Source: Bradyrhizobium ontarionense (GTDB taxonomy: Bacteria > Pseudomonadota > Alphaproteobacteria > Rhizobiales > Xanthobacteraceae). Taken from it: DNA of 64,000 bases. The position numbers and the translations under genes are program-made. The first letter of the stretch is position 1. Each line of letters starts with the position of its first letter. The notes beneath the pieces were generated by a model. It was given only the letters and a program-made list of their open reading frames with translations, did no database searches and had not been told where the DNA came from. Below, one piece after another: positions 30,792 through 40,004 of the stretch. The stretch lies in assembly GCF_021088345.1 (NCBI RefSeq), contig NZ_CP088156.1, positions 3,100,001 through 3,164,000 on the forward strand, written 5' to 3'.

Positions 30792-31910
30792 TCACTCCCC
30801 CAGCCCATGCACCACGACCTTGCGCATCACGTTGGGCAGCGCCTCGCCGTCCAGCGTCGCGATCGGCACCCAGCGCATGCCGTTCGGCGCGCGCGTCCGT
30901 GCGGGCACCTTGGCCGTGTAGACCACGAGCTCCAGCGGGAAATGCGTGAACACATGGGTGACGACGCCCAGCCTGCGGTGCCAGCGTTTCACGTCGGCCA
31001 GCTCCGGCGCCTGCGCCAGTGCCGCCGCATCCTCCTGGCCGGCCAGCCACTCCGAGCCCGGCACCTCGGTCATGCCGCCGAGCAGCCCCTTCGCGGGGCG
31101 CGACTGCACCAGCACCTCCTCGCCTCTGACAACGACGAAGGCCGCGCCGCGGCGCAGTGCGCCGGTCTTCTTGGCGGCCTTGCGCGGGAACGTGTCCTGG
31201 TCGCCGCGCTCGCGCGCCGCGCAGTTCTCGTTCAGCGGACAGAGAGCGCAGGCCGGCTTCTTCGGCGTGCAGATGGTGGCGCCGAGATCCATCAGCGCCT
31301 GCGCGCTGTCGCCGGCGCGGGACGGTCCGAGCAGCGTGGCCGCCAGCGCCTGGATCTGCGGCTTGGCCTGCGGCAACGCCTCTTCCACGGCAAACAGCCG
31401 CGAGACGACGCGCTCGATGTTGCCATCGACCGGCATGGTCAGGCGATCGAAGGCGATCGCGGCAATCGCCGCAGCCGTGTAGGGACCGATGCCGGGCAGC
31501 GCGCGCAGCCCCTCCTCCGTGTCCGGGAACACGCCGGCATGCGCGCGCATCACGATGACGGCGCAGGCATGCAGATTGCGCGCCCGCGAATAATAGCCGA
31601 GGCCGGCCCACATCCGCAGCACGTCGTCGAGATCAGCGCTGCCGAGCGCTGAGACCTCCGGCCAGCGCGCCAGGAACTTCTCGAAATACGGCCCGACCGC
31701 CTTCACCGTGGTCTGCTGCAGCATGATCTCAGACAGCCAGACGCGATACGGATCGGAGCGCTGCCCGGCTGGCGCGCGCCAGGGCAGCCGCCGGCGGTGG
31801 CGGTCGTACCAGGCGAGCAGTTGCGCGGGACGCTCGGCCGAGCCACGATTCTCTGGCTGGCTCTTCTCTGGCTGACTCTTGCGCTTGGAAGGAAGGGCTG
31901 ATGACACCAT
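30792..31910 (-). CDS. mutY: A/G-specific adenine DNA glycosylase
   Basis: MutY removes adenine mispaired with 8-oxoguanine. The catalytic glutamate is E61 in SEIMLQQT, the helix-hairpin-helix LPGIGPYTA is at residues 138-146 and the catalytic aspartate is D162 in VDGN. The iron-sulfur ligands form the expected C-x6-C-x2-C-x5-C (C214, C221, C224, C230). A C-terminal NUDIX-like domain recognises 8-oxoguanine. The 372-residue length is normal. It is divergent from the dciA-like gene with about 130 bases between them. Confidence 0.96.
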   Translation of the reverse strand: MVSSALPSKRKSQPEKSQPENRGSAERPAQLLAWYDRHRRRLPWRAPAGQRSDPYRVWLSEIMLQQTTVKAVGPYFEKFLARWPEVSALGSADLDDVLRMWAGLGYYSRARNLHACAVIVMRAHAGVFPDTEEGLRALPGIGPYTAAAIAAIAFDRLTMPVDGNIERVVSRLFAVEEALPQAKPQIQALAATLLGPSRAGDSAQALMDLGATICTPKKPACALCPLNENCAARERGDQDTFPRKAAKKTGALRRGAAFVVVRGEEVLVQSRPAKGLLGGMTEVPGSEWLAGQEDAAALAQAPELADVKRWHRRLGVVTHVFTHFPLELVVYTAKVPARTRAPNGMRWVPIATLDGEALPNVMRKVVVHGLGE

Positions 31911-32037
31911 CGGCCCAATCTAGTACGTCAGGAGCCATCGTCGCCCGCTGGACTGCCGTCTCGTCTGCGGCATCCACGGCTTTCTTCGAGTCCCCGGCGG
32001 CTCGGACTGACGGCAGACCACGAGAAGCCCGTACATC

Positions 32038-32517
32038 ATGGCAAAGCCCGGCCGCCTCACTGCCAAGCCCCTGTCGCTCATGCTGGGCGACGTGCTGTCG
32101 GCCGCCTATGCCAAGCAGGGCTTTGCGGCGCGCGAGCTCGTCACCCGCTGGCCGGAGATCGCCGGCCGCGACATCGCCGACCATGCCCAGCCGCTCAAGA
32201 TGCAGTGGCCGCGGCCGGTCGAGGGCCAGCCGCAGGAGCCGGCAACCCTCATTTTGCGCGTCGAGGGGCCGATGGCGCTGGAGATCCAGCATTCATCCGA
32301 CGTGATCCTGGAGCGGGTGAACCGGTTCTTCGGCTGGCATGCCGTCGGCAAGCTGGCGCTGCGCCAGGGCCCGCTGTCGCGGCCACCCGTGAAGCGCCGC
32401 CCGCCGCCGCCTGATCCGAAAGCGGTGGCGGAAGTCGCCGAGAGCTTGACCGCGATCGAGGACGACGCCCTGCGTGACGCGCTCGCCCGCCTGGGTGCCG
32501 CCATCAAGCGAAATTGA
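32038..32517 (+). CDS. DUF721 (DciA-like) protein
   Basis: The 159-residue protein has the DUF721 domain in its first 110 residues (AARELVTRWPEIAGRDIADHA and LILRVEGPMALEIQHSSD). DciA, the namesake, loads the replicative DnaB helicase in bacteria that lack DnaC. The C-terminus is basic and proline-rich (RPPVKRRPPPPDP) and then helical. A GAGAAG precedes the ATG. It is followed after about 95 bases by the dsbA gene and likely shares its transcript. Confidence 0.82.
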   Translation: MAKPGRLTAKPLSLMLGDVLSAAYAKQGFAARELVTRWPEIAGRDIADHAQPLKMQWPRPVEGQPQEPATLILRVEGPMALEIQHSSDVILERVNRFFGWHAVGKLALRQGPLSRPPVKRRPPPPDPKAVAEVAESLTAIEDDALRDALARLGAAIKRN

Positions 32518-32611
32518 CACTCCCCCTTCGATCCCGCTTTGCGGCCCGGCATTGCCTCCGGGTGGGTTTCAAGCTAGCGAAAAGCCAAGTTATGAGCGTT
32601 TCAGGCGCGAG

Positions 32612-33292
32612 ATGCGCCCATTTCGGAGCAGAGCCTTGATCATCACCCGCCGCGCCTTCACCGCCGCCCTGTCCCTGACCGGCCTCGCCGCCCTGGCCGG
32701 GCTGTCCCCGCTGCGGCTGATCTCGGACGCCTTCGCGCAGAGCGCCACCGACGTCGCCAAGCCGGTGTCGCTGCCCGACATGGTGCTCGGCCCGGCGGAT
32801 GCCGCAGTCACCATCACCGAATATGCCTCGATGACCTGCCCGCATTGCGCGGCGTTCAACGCGACCGTGTTCCCGAAGCTGAAGGCCGAATACATCGATA
32901 CCGGCAAGGTCCGCTACATCTTCCGCGAGTTCCCGCTCGACATCAAAGCCGCCGCCGGCTCGATGCTGACGCGCTGCATCGCCAACGGCGATTCGCAGAA
33001 GTACTTCGCCGTCACCGACATGCTGTTCCGCTCGCAGAACGACTGGGTGGTGAAGAACACCACGGAGACGCTGACGCGGATCGGCAAGCAGGCCGGGCTG
33101 AGCCAGCAGCAGGTCGAGGCCTGCCTCAAGGACCAGGCGCTGCTCGACAAGATCGCCGCTGATCAGAAGTATGCGAGCGACGTTCTTAAAGTCGATTCGA
33201 CGCCGACCTTCTTCATCAACGGTGAGAAGATCAAGGGCGAGACCTCGATCGAGGAGTTCCAGAAGAAGATCAACCCGCTTCTGAAGAGCTGA
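32612..33292 (+). CDS. Periplasmic DsbA-family thiol-disulfide oxidoreductase
   Basis: The protein has an N-terminal export signal with an ITRRAF twin-arginine-like start and a cleavage-like AFAQ at residues 40-43. The active-site CPHC is at residues 76-79 and the cis-proline loop in DSTPTFFING near the C-terminus. The fold is of the DsbA/BdbD type that oxidises exported cysteines. The ATG at 32612 is used; a TTG at 32636 has a better ribosome-binding site (GGAG eight bases upstream) and would start right at the signal sequence. A hairpin terminator follows. Confidence 0.9.
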   Translation: MRPFRSRALIITRRAFTAALSLTGLAALAGLSPLRLISDAFAQSATDVAKPVSLPDMVLGPADAAVTITEYASMTCPHCAAFNATVFPKLKAEYIDTGKVRYIFREFPLDIKAAAGSMLTRCIANGDSQKYFAVTDMLFRSQNDWVVKNTTETLTRIGKQAGLSQQQVEACLKDQALLDKIAADQKYASDVLKVDSTPTFFINGEKIKGETSIEEFQKKINPLLKS

Positions 33293-33322
33293 TTCGAATC
33301 ACTGAGTCCTATGAGACACAGT

Positions 33323-33350
33323 GCGGCCCCTTGATGGGGCCGCTTCTGTT
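33323..33350 (+). terminator. Rho-independent-type terminator after dsbA
   Basis: The arms gcggcccc and ggggccgc pair perfectly around a four-base loop and are followed by ttctgttt. It lies 30 bases after the stop and separates dsbA from smc. Confidence 0.65.
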
Positions 33351-33535
33351 TCGTGGGCTGATCGCCACGAGAAAGCCTTGGAAAAGCAGGGGCGGCGGGT
33401 TGCCCTCGCGGGCCGCTCTCGCCATTGTCCGGCCCCTAGAATGGGGCGCCAAGGCGACTCAGTCCACATTGACATTGCCTTCCATGGTATTGTCGGGGCT
33501 GGGAGATTCGTCTCCCGCCAACAGAGAATCTGTGC

Positions 33536-36500
33536 ATGAAACTCACCCGTCTTCGTCTTCACGGTTTCAAGACGTTCGTCGAACCGACTGACTTCGTGAT
33601 CGAACCCGGCCTCACCGGCGTCGTCGGTCCGAACGGCTGCGGCAAGTCGAATCTGGTCGAGGCGCTGCGCTGGGCGATGGGTGAGACCTCGCACAAATCG
33701 CTGCGCGCCGCCGACATGGACGCCGTGATCTTCTCCGGCTCGAATACGCGACCGTCGCGCAACCACGCCGAAGTGGTGATGACGATCGACAACAGCGATC
33801 GCACCGCGCCGGCGGCCGTGAACGACCGCGACATTCTCGAGATCTCGCGCCGCATCGAACGCGAGGCGGGCTCGGTGTATCGGATCAACGGCCGCGACGT
33901 GCGCGCGCGCGACGTGCAGATCCTGTTCGCCGACGCCGCCACCGGCGCGCGCTCGCCCGCGCTCGTCCACCAGGGCAAGATCGGCGAGATCATTCAAGCA
34001 AAACCTGAGCAGCGCCGCCGCGTGCTCGAAGACGCCGCCGGCGTCGCCGGCCTGCATGCGCGCCGCCATGAGGCCGAGCTGCGATTGAAGGCGGCCGAGA
34101 CGAATCTGCTGCGCGTCGAGGACGTCATCGGCCAGCTCTCCGGCCAGATGGAAGGGCTGCGCAAGCAGGCGCGCCAGGCGATCCGCTATCGCGAGGTCGC
34201 GGCCAAGGTGCGCAAGGCCGAAGCCACGCTCTATCATATGCGCTGGATGGGCGCGCATGCGGATCTAAACGACGCCGCCCGTGTGCACGATGTCAGCGTG
34301 CGCGAGATGGCGGAGCGGACCCGCGAGCAGGCCGAATCGGCCCGCATCCAGGCGATCCGCGCCTCGCATCTGCCGGCGTTGCGCGAGGCCGAGGCGCGTG
34401 CCGCGGCGACGATGCAGCGGCTGAAGAACGCCCGTGACCTGCTCGACCGCGAGGAGCTGCGCGCCAAGGACCGTGCCGGCGAGCTCGACCGCCGTCTGAT
34501 GCAGCTCACCGCCGACGTCGCGCGCGAGCAGCAGCAGAACCAGGACGCCCAGGTCGCGCTGCAGCGCCTGGAAACCGAAGACGCCGAGCTCAAGGAAGAG
34601 ATCAAGGCGCGCGTCGAAATGCGCAGCGGCGTCGACGAGCGCGTCGCCGAGGCCGAGGCCCATCTCACCGAAACCGAACGTCAGTTCACCGAGCTGACGA
34701 CGCAGCTCGCCGATCTCACGGCGCGGCGCAATCAGCTCGAGGCCAACGTTCGCAGCCATCGCGATCGTCTCGCCCGGCTCGACCAGGACATCGCCAACGT
34801 CCGCGGCGACGAGGAGCGGCTCGCGCAGGAGACCGCCCATCTCGGCGATCTCGATACGCTCGCGGCCACGCTCGAAGCGGCTGAAGAGGCCGAGGCCCAG
34901 GCGGAAGCGTCGGTGCAGAGCAACGAGTCCGCGCAGGCAACCGCGCGCCAGAAGCTCGAAGCCTCGCGCGCCCCGCTCGCCGAAGCCGACAAGCGCGTGC
35001 AGCGGCTCGAAACCGAGGCGCGGACCATCTCCAAGATGGTCAACAGCGAGACCAAGAACCTGTGGCCGCCGATCATCGACGGCGTCACGGTCGCCAAGGG
35101 TTATGAGAAGGCGCTCGGCGCCGTGCTCGGCGACGACCTCGATGCGCCGGTCGATGCGTCGGCGCCGATGCACTGGACGGTGGCCGGCGCCGAGGTCACC
35201 GATCCCGCGCTGCCGGATGGCGTCGAGCCGCTCGCCGCCTATGTCCAGGCGCCGCCGGAGCTCTCCCGCCGGCTGGCGCAGATCGGCGTGGTGTCGCGGG
35301 ATCGCGGCGCCCAGCTGGTGTCGCAGCTGCGGACCGGCCAACGGCTGGTCTCGCCCGAAGGCGACGTCTGGCGCTGGGACGGCTTCATCGCGGCGGCGCA
35401 TGCGCCGACCGGCGCGGCACGGCGCCTCGCCGAGCGCGCCCGCCTGATCGATATCGAAGCCGAGCTCGAGCAGGCGCGCATCGATGCGTCCAACAAGCGC
35501 CAGGCGCTGGAGAGCGCCGAGGCCGAGGTCAAAGCGGCCGCCGCCGCCGAGAGCGCCGGCCGCGAAGCCTGGCGCGCCGCGCAGCGCGAGGTCAACTCGG
35601 CGCGCGAGCGCCATGCCAATGCCGAGCGCGAGATCAACCGGCATTCGGCGCGCAAATCGGCGCTGGTCGAGGCGTCGACCCGCCTCGCCCATGACCGCGC
35701 CGAGATCGCCGAGCTGCATGAGAATGCGCTGGAGGCGATCGAGGGGCTGCCGCCGACCACCGAAGCCGAGGCACGGCTGATGGCCGTGCGCGCCGACATC
35801 GAGGCCAAGCGGCGGGCCGCGGCGCAGGTCCGCGCCGAGGCCCAGGCGCTGGCGCGCGAAGCTGAACTGGCCGACCGCCGCCTGCAGGCGATCATCGGCG
35901 AGCGCAACGACTGGTTCAACCGCATCCGCGGCGCCGGCTCGCAGATCGCCACCATCGAGGCCCGCATCGCCGAGGTGAAGGACGAGCGCGCCGAGCTCGA
36001 TAACGCGCCGGAGATCTTTGCCGAGAAGCGCAGCGCGCTGATCGACGAGCTCGGCATCGCCGAAGGCGAGCGCCAGGTCGCGGCCGACGCGCTGGCCGAA
36101 GCCGAGGGCGCGATGGGCGACACCGATCGCGCCGCCAAGGCCTCGCTGGAGGCGCTGTCGAAGTCGCGCGAGGCCGCAGCCCGTGCCGAGGAGCGGCTCG
36201 AAAGCGCCAAGCGCCGGGTCGCCGATGTCGAGCGCGAGATCCACGACATGCTCGAATGCGAGCCGCAGGCCGTTGCCGCCATGGCCGAGATCGGCCCGGA
36301 CACGCAGCTGCCGCCGCAGCACGAGATCGAGGACAGCCTGGAGAAGCTGCGCCGCGATCGCGAGCGGCTCGGCGCCGTCAATTTGCGCGCCGAGGAAGAG
36401 CTCATCGAGGTCGAGGGCTCGCACACCGCGCTGACGACCGAGCGCGACGATCTGGTCGAGGCCATCAAGCGGCTGCGCCAGGGCATCCAGAGCCTGAACA

Positions 36501-37000
36501 AGGAGGCGCGCGAGCGTCTGCAGGCCTCGTTCGAGACCGTCAACGATCACTTCAAGCGTCTGTTCACCGAGCTGTTCGGCGGTGGCGAGGCCGCGCTGCA
36601 TCTGATCGAGAGCGACGATCCGCTCGAGGCCGGCCTCGAGATCATCGCCAAGCCGCCGGGCAAGAAGCCGCAGACGCTGTCGCTCTTGTCGGGCGGCGAG
36701 CAGGCGCTGACGGCGATGGCGCTGATCTTCGCGGTGTTCCTCACCAACCCGTCGCCGATCTGCGTGCTGGACGAGGTCGACGCGCCGCTCGACGACCACA
36801 ACGTCGAACGCTTCTGCAACCTGCTGCACGAGATGAAGGGATCAACCGAGACCCGCTTCATCATCATCACCCACAATCCGATCACCATGGCGCGCATGAA
36901 CCGGCTGTTCGGCGTCACCATGGCCGAGCGCGGCGTGTCGCAGCTCGTCTCGGTCGCGCTCGACGAGGCCGTGAAGATCCTCGACCAGCAGGTGGCGTAA
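33536..37000 (+). CDS. smc: Chromosome segregation ATPase SMC
   Basis: SMC forms the condensin ring with ScpA and ScpB and organises the chromosome. The Walker A GPNGCGKSN is at residues 31-39, long coiled coils fill about 170-500 and 650-1000, and the hinge lies between (from about 505, LWPPIIDGVTVAKGYEKALG). The ABC signature LSGGEQ is near 1051, followed by Walker B in CVLDEVDAPLDD. The length of 1154 residues is standard for alphaproteobacteria. The internal minus-strand frames over the coiled-coil region are not genes. Confidence 0.97.
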   Translation: MKLTRLRLHGFKTFVEPTDFVIEPGLTGVVGPNGCGKSNLVEALRWAMGETSHKSLRAADMDAVIFSGSNTRPSRNHAEVVMTIDNSDRTAPAAVNDRDILEISRRIEREAGSVYRINGRDVRARDVQILFADAATGARSPALVHQGKIGEIIQAKPEQRRRVLEDAAGVAGLHARRHEAELRLKAAETNLLRVEDVIGQLSGQMEGLRKQARQAIRYREVAAKVRKAEATLYHMRWMGAHADLNDAARVHDVSVREMAERTREQAESARIQAIRASHLPALREAEARAAATMQRLKNARDLLDREELRAKDRAGELDRRLMQLTADVAREQQQNQDAQVALQRLETEDAELKEEIKARVEMRSGVDERVAEAEAHLTETERQFTELTTQLADLTARRNQLEANVRSHRDRLARLDQDIANVRGDEERLAQETAHLGDLDTLAATLEAAEEAEAQAEASVQSNESAQATARQKLEASRAPLAEADKRVQRLETEARTISKMVNSETKNLWPPIIDGVTVAKGYEKALGAVLGDDLDAPVDASAPMHWTVAGAEVTDPALPDGVEPLAAYVQAPPELSRRLAQIGVVSRDRGAQLVSQLRTGQRLVSPEGDVWRWDGFIAAAHAPTGAARRLAERARLIDIEAELEQARIDASNKRQALESAEAEVKAAAAAESAGREAWRAAQREVNSARERHANAEREINRHSARKSALVEASTRLAHDRAEIAELHENALEAIEGLPPTTEAEARLMAVRADIEAKRRAAAQVRAEAQALAREAELADRRLQAIIGERNDWFNRIRGAGSQIATIEARIAEVKDERAELDNAPEIFAEKRSALIDELGIAEGERQVAADALAEAEGAMGDTDRAAKASLEALSKSREAAARAEERLESAKRRVADVEREIHDMLECEPQAVAAMAEIGPDTQLPPQHEIEDSLEKLRRDRERLGAVNLRAEEELIEVEGSHTALTTERDDLVEAIKRLRQGIQSLNKEARERLQASFETVNDHFKRLFTELFGGGEAALHLIESDDPLEAGLEIIAKPPGKKPQTLSLLSGGEQALTAMALIFAVFLTNPSPICVLDEVDAPLDDHNVERFCNLLHEMKGSTETRFIIITHNPITMARMNRLFGVTMAERGVSQLVSVALDEAVKILDQQVA

Positions 37001-37007
37001 CCCAGTT

Positions 37008-37601
37008 TCAGTGTGCATCGCGCAAGGCTGACAGCCAACGCGCGGTGCGCTCGGACCGGTCCGGGGCAAGCTCCCGGATGAGGTCACGCGCGTAGAGCGC
37101 GAATGTCGCGTGCGTGTCGTCGATAGGGATGACGATGACATCGACGGTCTCCGGCAATCCAAGCCATGATGAGCGCATGATGTAGCGCGCTCGCAGCGAA
37201 TTGTCAGGAGGCTGATAGCCCCGACCTGCTCCGGCCTCCGCCATGATGACCGCGTCGAGACGCGCCATCAGTTCCTCCGCCGATCCATTTAAGATGGGCG
37301 GCTCAACGTCGATTTTCTCGGCAGACTTGCAGACGCTCGCCGGGCATATCAGGAGCGACTTGCCGCGCGCGTGAAACGTGCCATTGTAAAACCCGCTCGG
37401 CTGAGTGCGCCAAATGTCGAGTGGCTCACGCAGCAGCATGGCCAAATAATAATAGGGGCGGTAGCCCAGAGGGCCAGAACGGGCTAATTCAACGATGACC
37501 AATGCGATCACACCGAGGAGTCCGATCCCTCCCCATCGCCTGAGCTTCCTTCCCACGGCCGATTTGTGCATTGCTCGCTCCGCACCCCAGACGCCAGCCA
37601 T
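37008..37601 (-). CDS. Single-pass membrane protein of unknown function, possibly DUF1499-like
   Basis: The 197-residue protein has one membrane segment near residues 24-40 and an extracytoplasmic domain. That domain carries two cysteines (CPASVC) and a C-terminal half (YIMRSSWLGLPETVDVIVIP…ATFALYARDLIREL) that resembles DUF1499 in layout. The resemblance is weak and I would not assign a function. The ATG at 37571 is an alternative start. It converges on smc with only seven bases between stops. Confidence 0.6.
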   Translation of the reverse strand: MAGVWGAERAMHKSAVGRKLRRWGGIGLLGVIALVIVELARSGPLGYRPYYYLAMLLREPLDIWRTQPSGFYNGTFHARGKSLLICPASVCKSAEKIDVEPPILNGSAEELMARLDAVIMAEAGAGRGYQPPDNSLRARYIMRSSWLGLPETVDVIVIPIDDTHATFALYARDLIRELAPDRSERTARWLSALRDAH

Positions 37602-37658
37602 CCTCTTTCAGGACGCACATCGATCATGCGCGAACGCTCCGGACGATGACAACCATCA

Positions 37659-38630
37659 ATGATTTCTCCTGACCTGCCCGCTCACCTCAAGGCCGCCCTG
37701 GAAGGCAAGCTGCATGGGCATTCGCGGCAGGATGCGGCTGTTCGCGCGACCCGCATCTCGGATTCCTATCGTAGCGGCGGCAATTCAGGAACGATCACCA
37801 GCGAAGCCGACGCGATCGCCTACGCCACCGTGCGGATGCCGGCGACCTACGCGGCCGTTGCAGCCAGCCTGAACGCCGTGATGCAGGCGAGCCCGGACTT
37901 CGCCCCGACGTCGCTGCTCGATGTCGGCGCCGGGCCGGGCACCGCGAGCTTTGCGGCAACTGAAGCCTTTTCGTCGCTGGCATCCTTCGATGCCATCGAC
38001 GCCAATCCCGCGTTGCGCGCGCTGGCGCTTGCGCTCGCCGGAGAGACGATGCGCCTGCGCGATCTCGCCTACACGCTCGGCCCGGCGCGGGCGCTGCGCG
38101 AGTGCGCCACGAGCGCCGACCTCGTCATCGCCAGCTACATGATCGGCGAGCTGACCGACGCCGAACGCCCGGGCATCATCGATGCGCTGTGGGCCAGAAC
38201 CGGCGACACTCTCCTCATCGTCGAGCCCGGCACGCCGGCGGGCTATCAGCGCATCATCGCCGCGCGCGACCGCCTCATCGCCGCCGGTTCTCACGTCGCC
38301 GCCCCCTGCCCGCACGCGGCGGCTTGTCCGCTTGTAGCACCGGACTGGTGCCACTTCGCGCAGCGGCTGGCCCGCTCGCGAGCCCACCGGCAGATCAAGG
38401 GCGCGGACGTCCCCTTCGAGGATGAGAAATTTAGCTATGTCGCGCTGACACGCGAGCCTGCGGCACAGCGGCCGGCTGCGCGTGTGCTCGCACCGGCATT
38501 GACCACCAAGATCGGGGTGACGGCCAAGCTATGCGAAGCTGATGGCCAGGCGCGAACCGTCAGCATTCCCCGGCGGGACAAGGCCGCCTTCGCAGCCGCG
38601 CGCCGCTGGACGTGGGGCGACGGCGTATGA
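37659..38630 (+). CDS. Rsm22-type ribosomal small-subunit methyltransferase-like protein
   Basis: The 323-residue protein has a Rossmann methyltransferase motif I (LLDVGAGPGTASFAA near residue 90) and a cysteine-rich segment CPHAAACPL…DWCHF near residues 215-235 that matches the iron-sulfur-binding part of Rsm22/METTL17 proteins, which assist assembly of the small ribosomal subunit. In mitochondria the family may be a non-catalytic assembly factor. It is divergent from the membrane-protein gene, with about 57 bases for promoters. Confidence 0.85.
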   Translation: MISPDLPAHLKAALEGKLHGHSRQDAAVRATRISDSYRSGGNSGTITSEADAIAYATVRMPATYAAVAASLNAVMQASPDFAPTSLLDVGAGPGTASFAATEAFSSLASFDAIDANPALRALALALAGETMRLRDLAYTLGPARALRECATSADLVIASYMIGELTDAERPGIIDALWARTGDTLLIVEPGTPAGYQRIIAARDRLIAAGSHVAAPCPHAAACPLVAPDWCHFAQRLARSRAHRQIKGADVPFEDEKFSYVALTREPAAQRPAARVLAPALTTKIGVTAKLCEADGQARTVSIPRRDKAAFAAARRWTWGDGV

Positions 38631-38792
38631 CGCCGAGCGTTGCGCAGATACCTCCGCCCGCGGAGCGTGGTTAACGTCAGGTCGTGTTTGTCTCTCATTT
38701 TCGCAATTTCGCGAAACCCGGGAATAATCCGCGTTTGCTACGGTGAGCTGCAACAGGCGCTGAATGCGCTGCTCATACGGGAATGCATTTCG

Positions 38793-39224
38793 ATGTTCAG
38801 GATGACGGTGATCACGGTGACGCTGCTGGCTTCGGCAGGAACGGCCCTGGCAAACGGCCACGGTGGTGAATCCGCGGCGCCGCCTCCGGCACCGAAGCAG
38901 GAGGGCCCGCCGGCCAAGGCCATCGTCGGCAAGAACGGTCCCGTCCTGGTCGACCCGAAGGGGATGACCCTCTACTATACCGAGCGCGACAATACCGGCA
39001 CTAAGTCGACCTGCGACGGCGCCTGCGCCGAGAAGCGACCGCCGCTGCTCGCGCCCGACAACGCGGTCGCCAGCGGCGATTTCACCGTGATCACCCGCCC
39101 CGACGGCAAGAAGATGTGGGCCTATCGTTACCGCCCGCTCTACAACTCGCAGCTCGACAGCGCCCCCGGCGACGTCAAGGGCCACGATCCCGCCCAGCTC
39201 TGGCGCGTCGCCCGGCCCTATTGA
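38793..39224 (+). CDS. Exported COG4315-type repeat protein
   Basis: The 143-residue product starts at the ATG at 38793 with a signal peptide ending near residue 20 (GTALANG). The mature part has two copies of the secreted repeat of PF03640: GPVLVDPKGMTLYYTERD near residue 50 and a second built around WAYRYRPLYNSQLD near 110. One CDGAC disulfide-type pair lies between them. Proteins of this family are often found in envelopes; the role is unknown. The ATG at 38802 is also possible. Confidence 0.8.
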   Translation: MFRMTVITVTLLASAGTALANGHGGESAAPPPAPKQEGPPAKAIVGKNGPVLVDPKGMTLYYTERDNTGTKSTCDGACAEKRPPLLAPDNAVASGDFTVITRPDGKKMWAYRYRPLYNSQLDSAPGDVKGHDPAQLWRVARPY

Positions 39225-39413
39225 GCTTGCCCGATCGCTGCCCAGTTGCCTGAGATCGGATGATCCGGTCGGCCCGCGAACGATCGGACGCTCTCGACGG
39301 GTTGAACGCGCATCCGCTTTAGTGCGACCAATGCACGCCGGCCCTCCCGGGGACCGGCGGCGCCGCCATGCGTCGGCCGCCTTGTCCTCCCGCCTTCTCC
39401 CTCGGAGCCCGTC

Positions 39414-39971
39414 ATGTCCGGCTGGATCGTCCTCGGCATCATCGTCATCCTCGTGCTGTTCGCCTTCGGCGCCTACAACCGGCTGGTCGCCCTCAGCCAG
39501 CGGGTCGGCCAGGCCTTTGCCGACATCGACGTCCAGCTCAAGCAGCGCCACGACCTGATCCCGAACCTGGTCGAGACCGTGAAAGGCTACGCCGCACATG
39601 AACGCGGCACGCTGGACGAGGTGATCAAGGCCCGTAATGCCGCCATGTCGGCCCAAGGGCCGGCCCAGGTCTCCGCCGCCGAGGGCCAGCTCTCCGGCGC
39701 GCTGGGACGCCTGATCGCGCTCTCGGAGGCGTATCCGGACCTCAAGGCCAACGCCAACTTCCAGCAGCTCGCCAGCGAGCTGTCCGACATCGAGAACAAG
39801 ATCGCAGCCAGCCGCCGCTTCTTCAACAGCGCGGTCCAGGAGTACAATACCGGCATCCAGCAGATGCCTGCAGCGCTGTTCGCCGGGACCTTCGGCTTCA
39901 CCCGCAAGGAGTTCTTCGGTCTCGGCGCCAGCCGGGCCGAAGTCGAGACTGCGCCCAGCGTCAAGTTCTGA
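39414..39971 (+). CDS. LemA family protein
   Basis: The 185-residue protein has an N-terminal membrane helix (WIVLGIIVILVLFAFGAYN) and then helices of the LemA fold, including QRVGQAFADIDVQLKQRHDL and the conserved SRRFFNSAVQEYN near residue 140. LemA proteins are membrane-anchored and are usually encoded beside a protease; here an M48 protease follows after 33 bases. GGAG lies seven bases before the ATG. The molecular role is not established. Confidence 0.93.
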   Translation: MSGWIVLGIIVILVLFAFGAYNRLVALSQRVGQAFADIDVQLKQRHDLIPNLVETVKGYAAHERGTLDEVIKARNAAMSAQGPAQVSAAEGQLSGALGRLIALSEAYPDLKANANFQQLASELSDIENKIAASRRFFNSAVQEYNTGIQQMPAALFAGTFGFTRKEFFGLGASRAEVETAPSVKF

Positions 39972-40004
39972 GCCTGAGCCCTCGCGCCTGAAGAGCTCGA
40001 TCCG

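Noticed and set aside
27103..31000. Complete transposon or integrative element
   Set aside because: Only a 5' transposase fragment is present; no integrase, tRNA attachment site, terminal inverted repeats of an IS or target duplication could be identified.
33469..33493. TTGACA-type promoter before smc
   Set aside because: TTGACA at 33469 and TATTGT at 33488 are only 13 bases apart, too close for a standard sigma-70 promoter.
34265..36829. Minus-strand open frame of about 850 codons across smc
   Set aside because: It lies wholly inside smc and is an effect of G+C-rich codon third positions opposite coiled-coil sequence; its product is a low-complexity mix of Arg, Leu and Ala without any domain.
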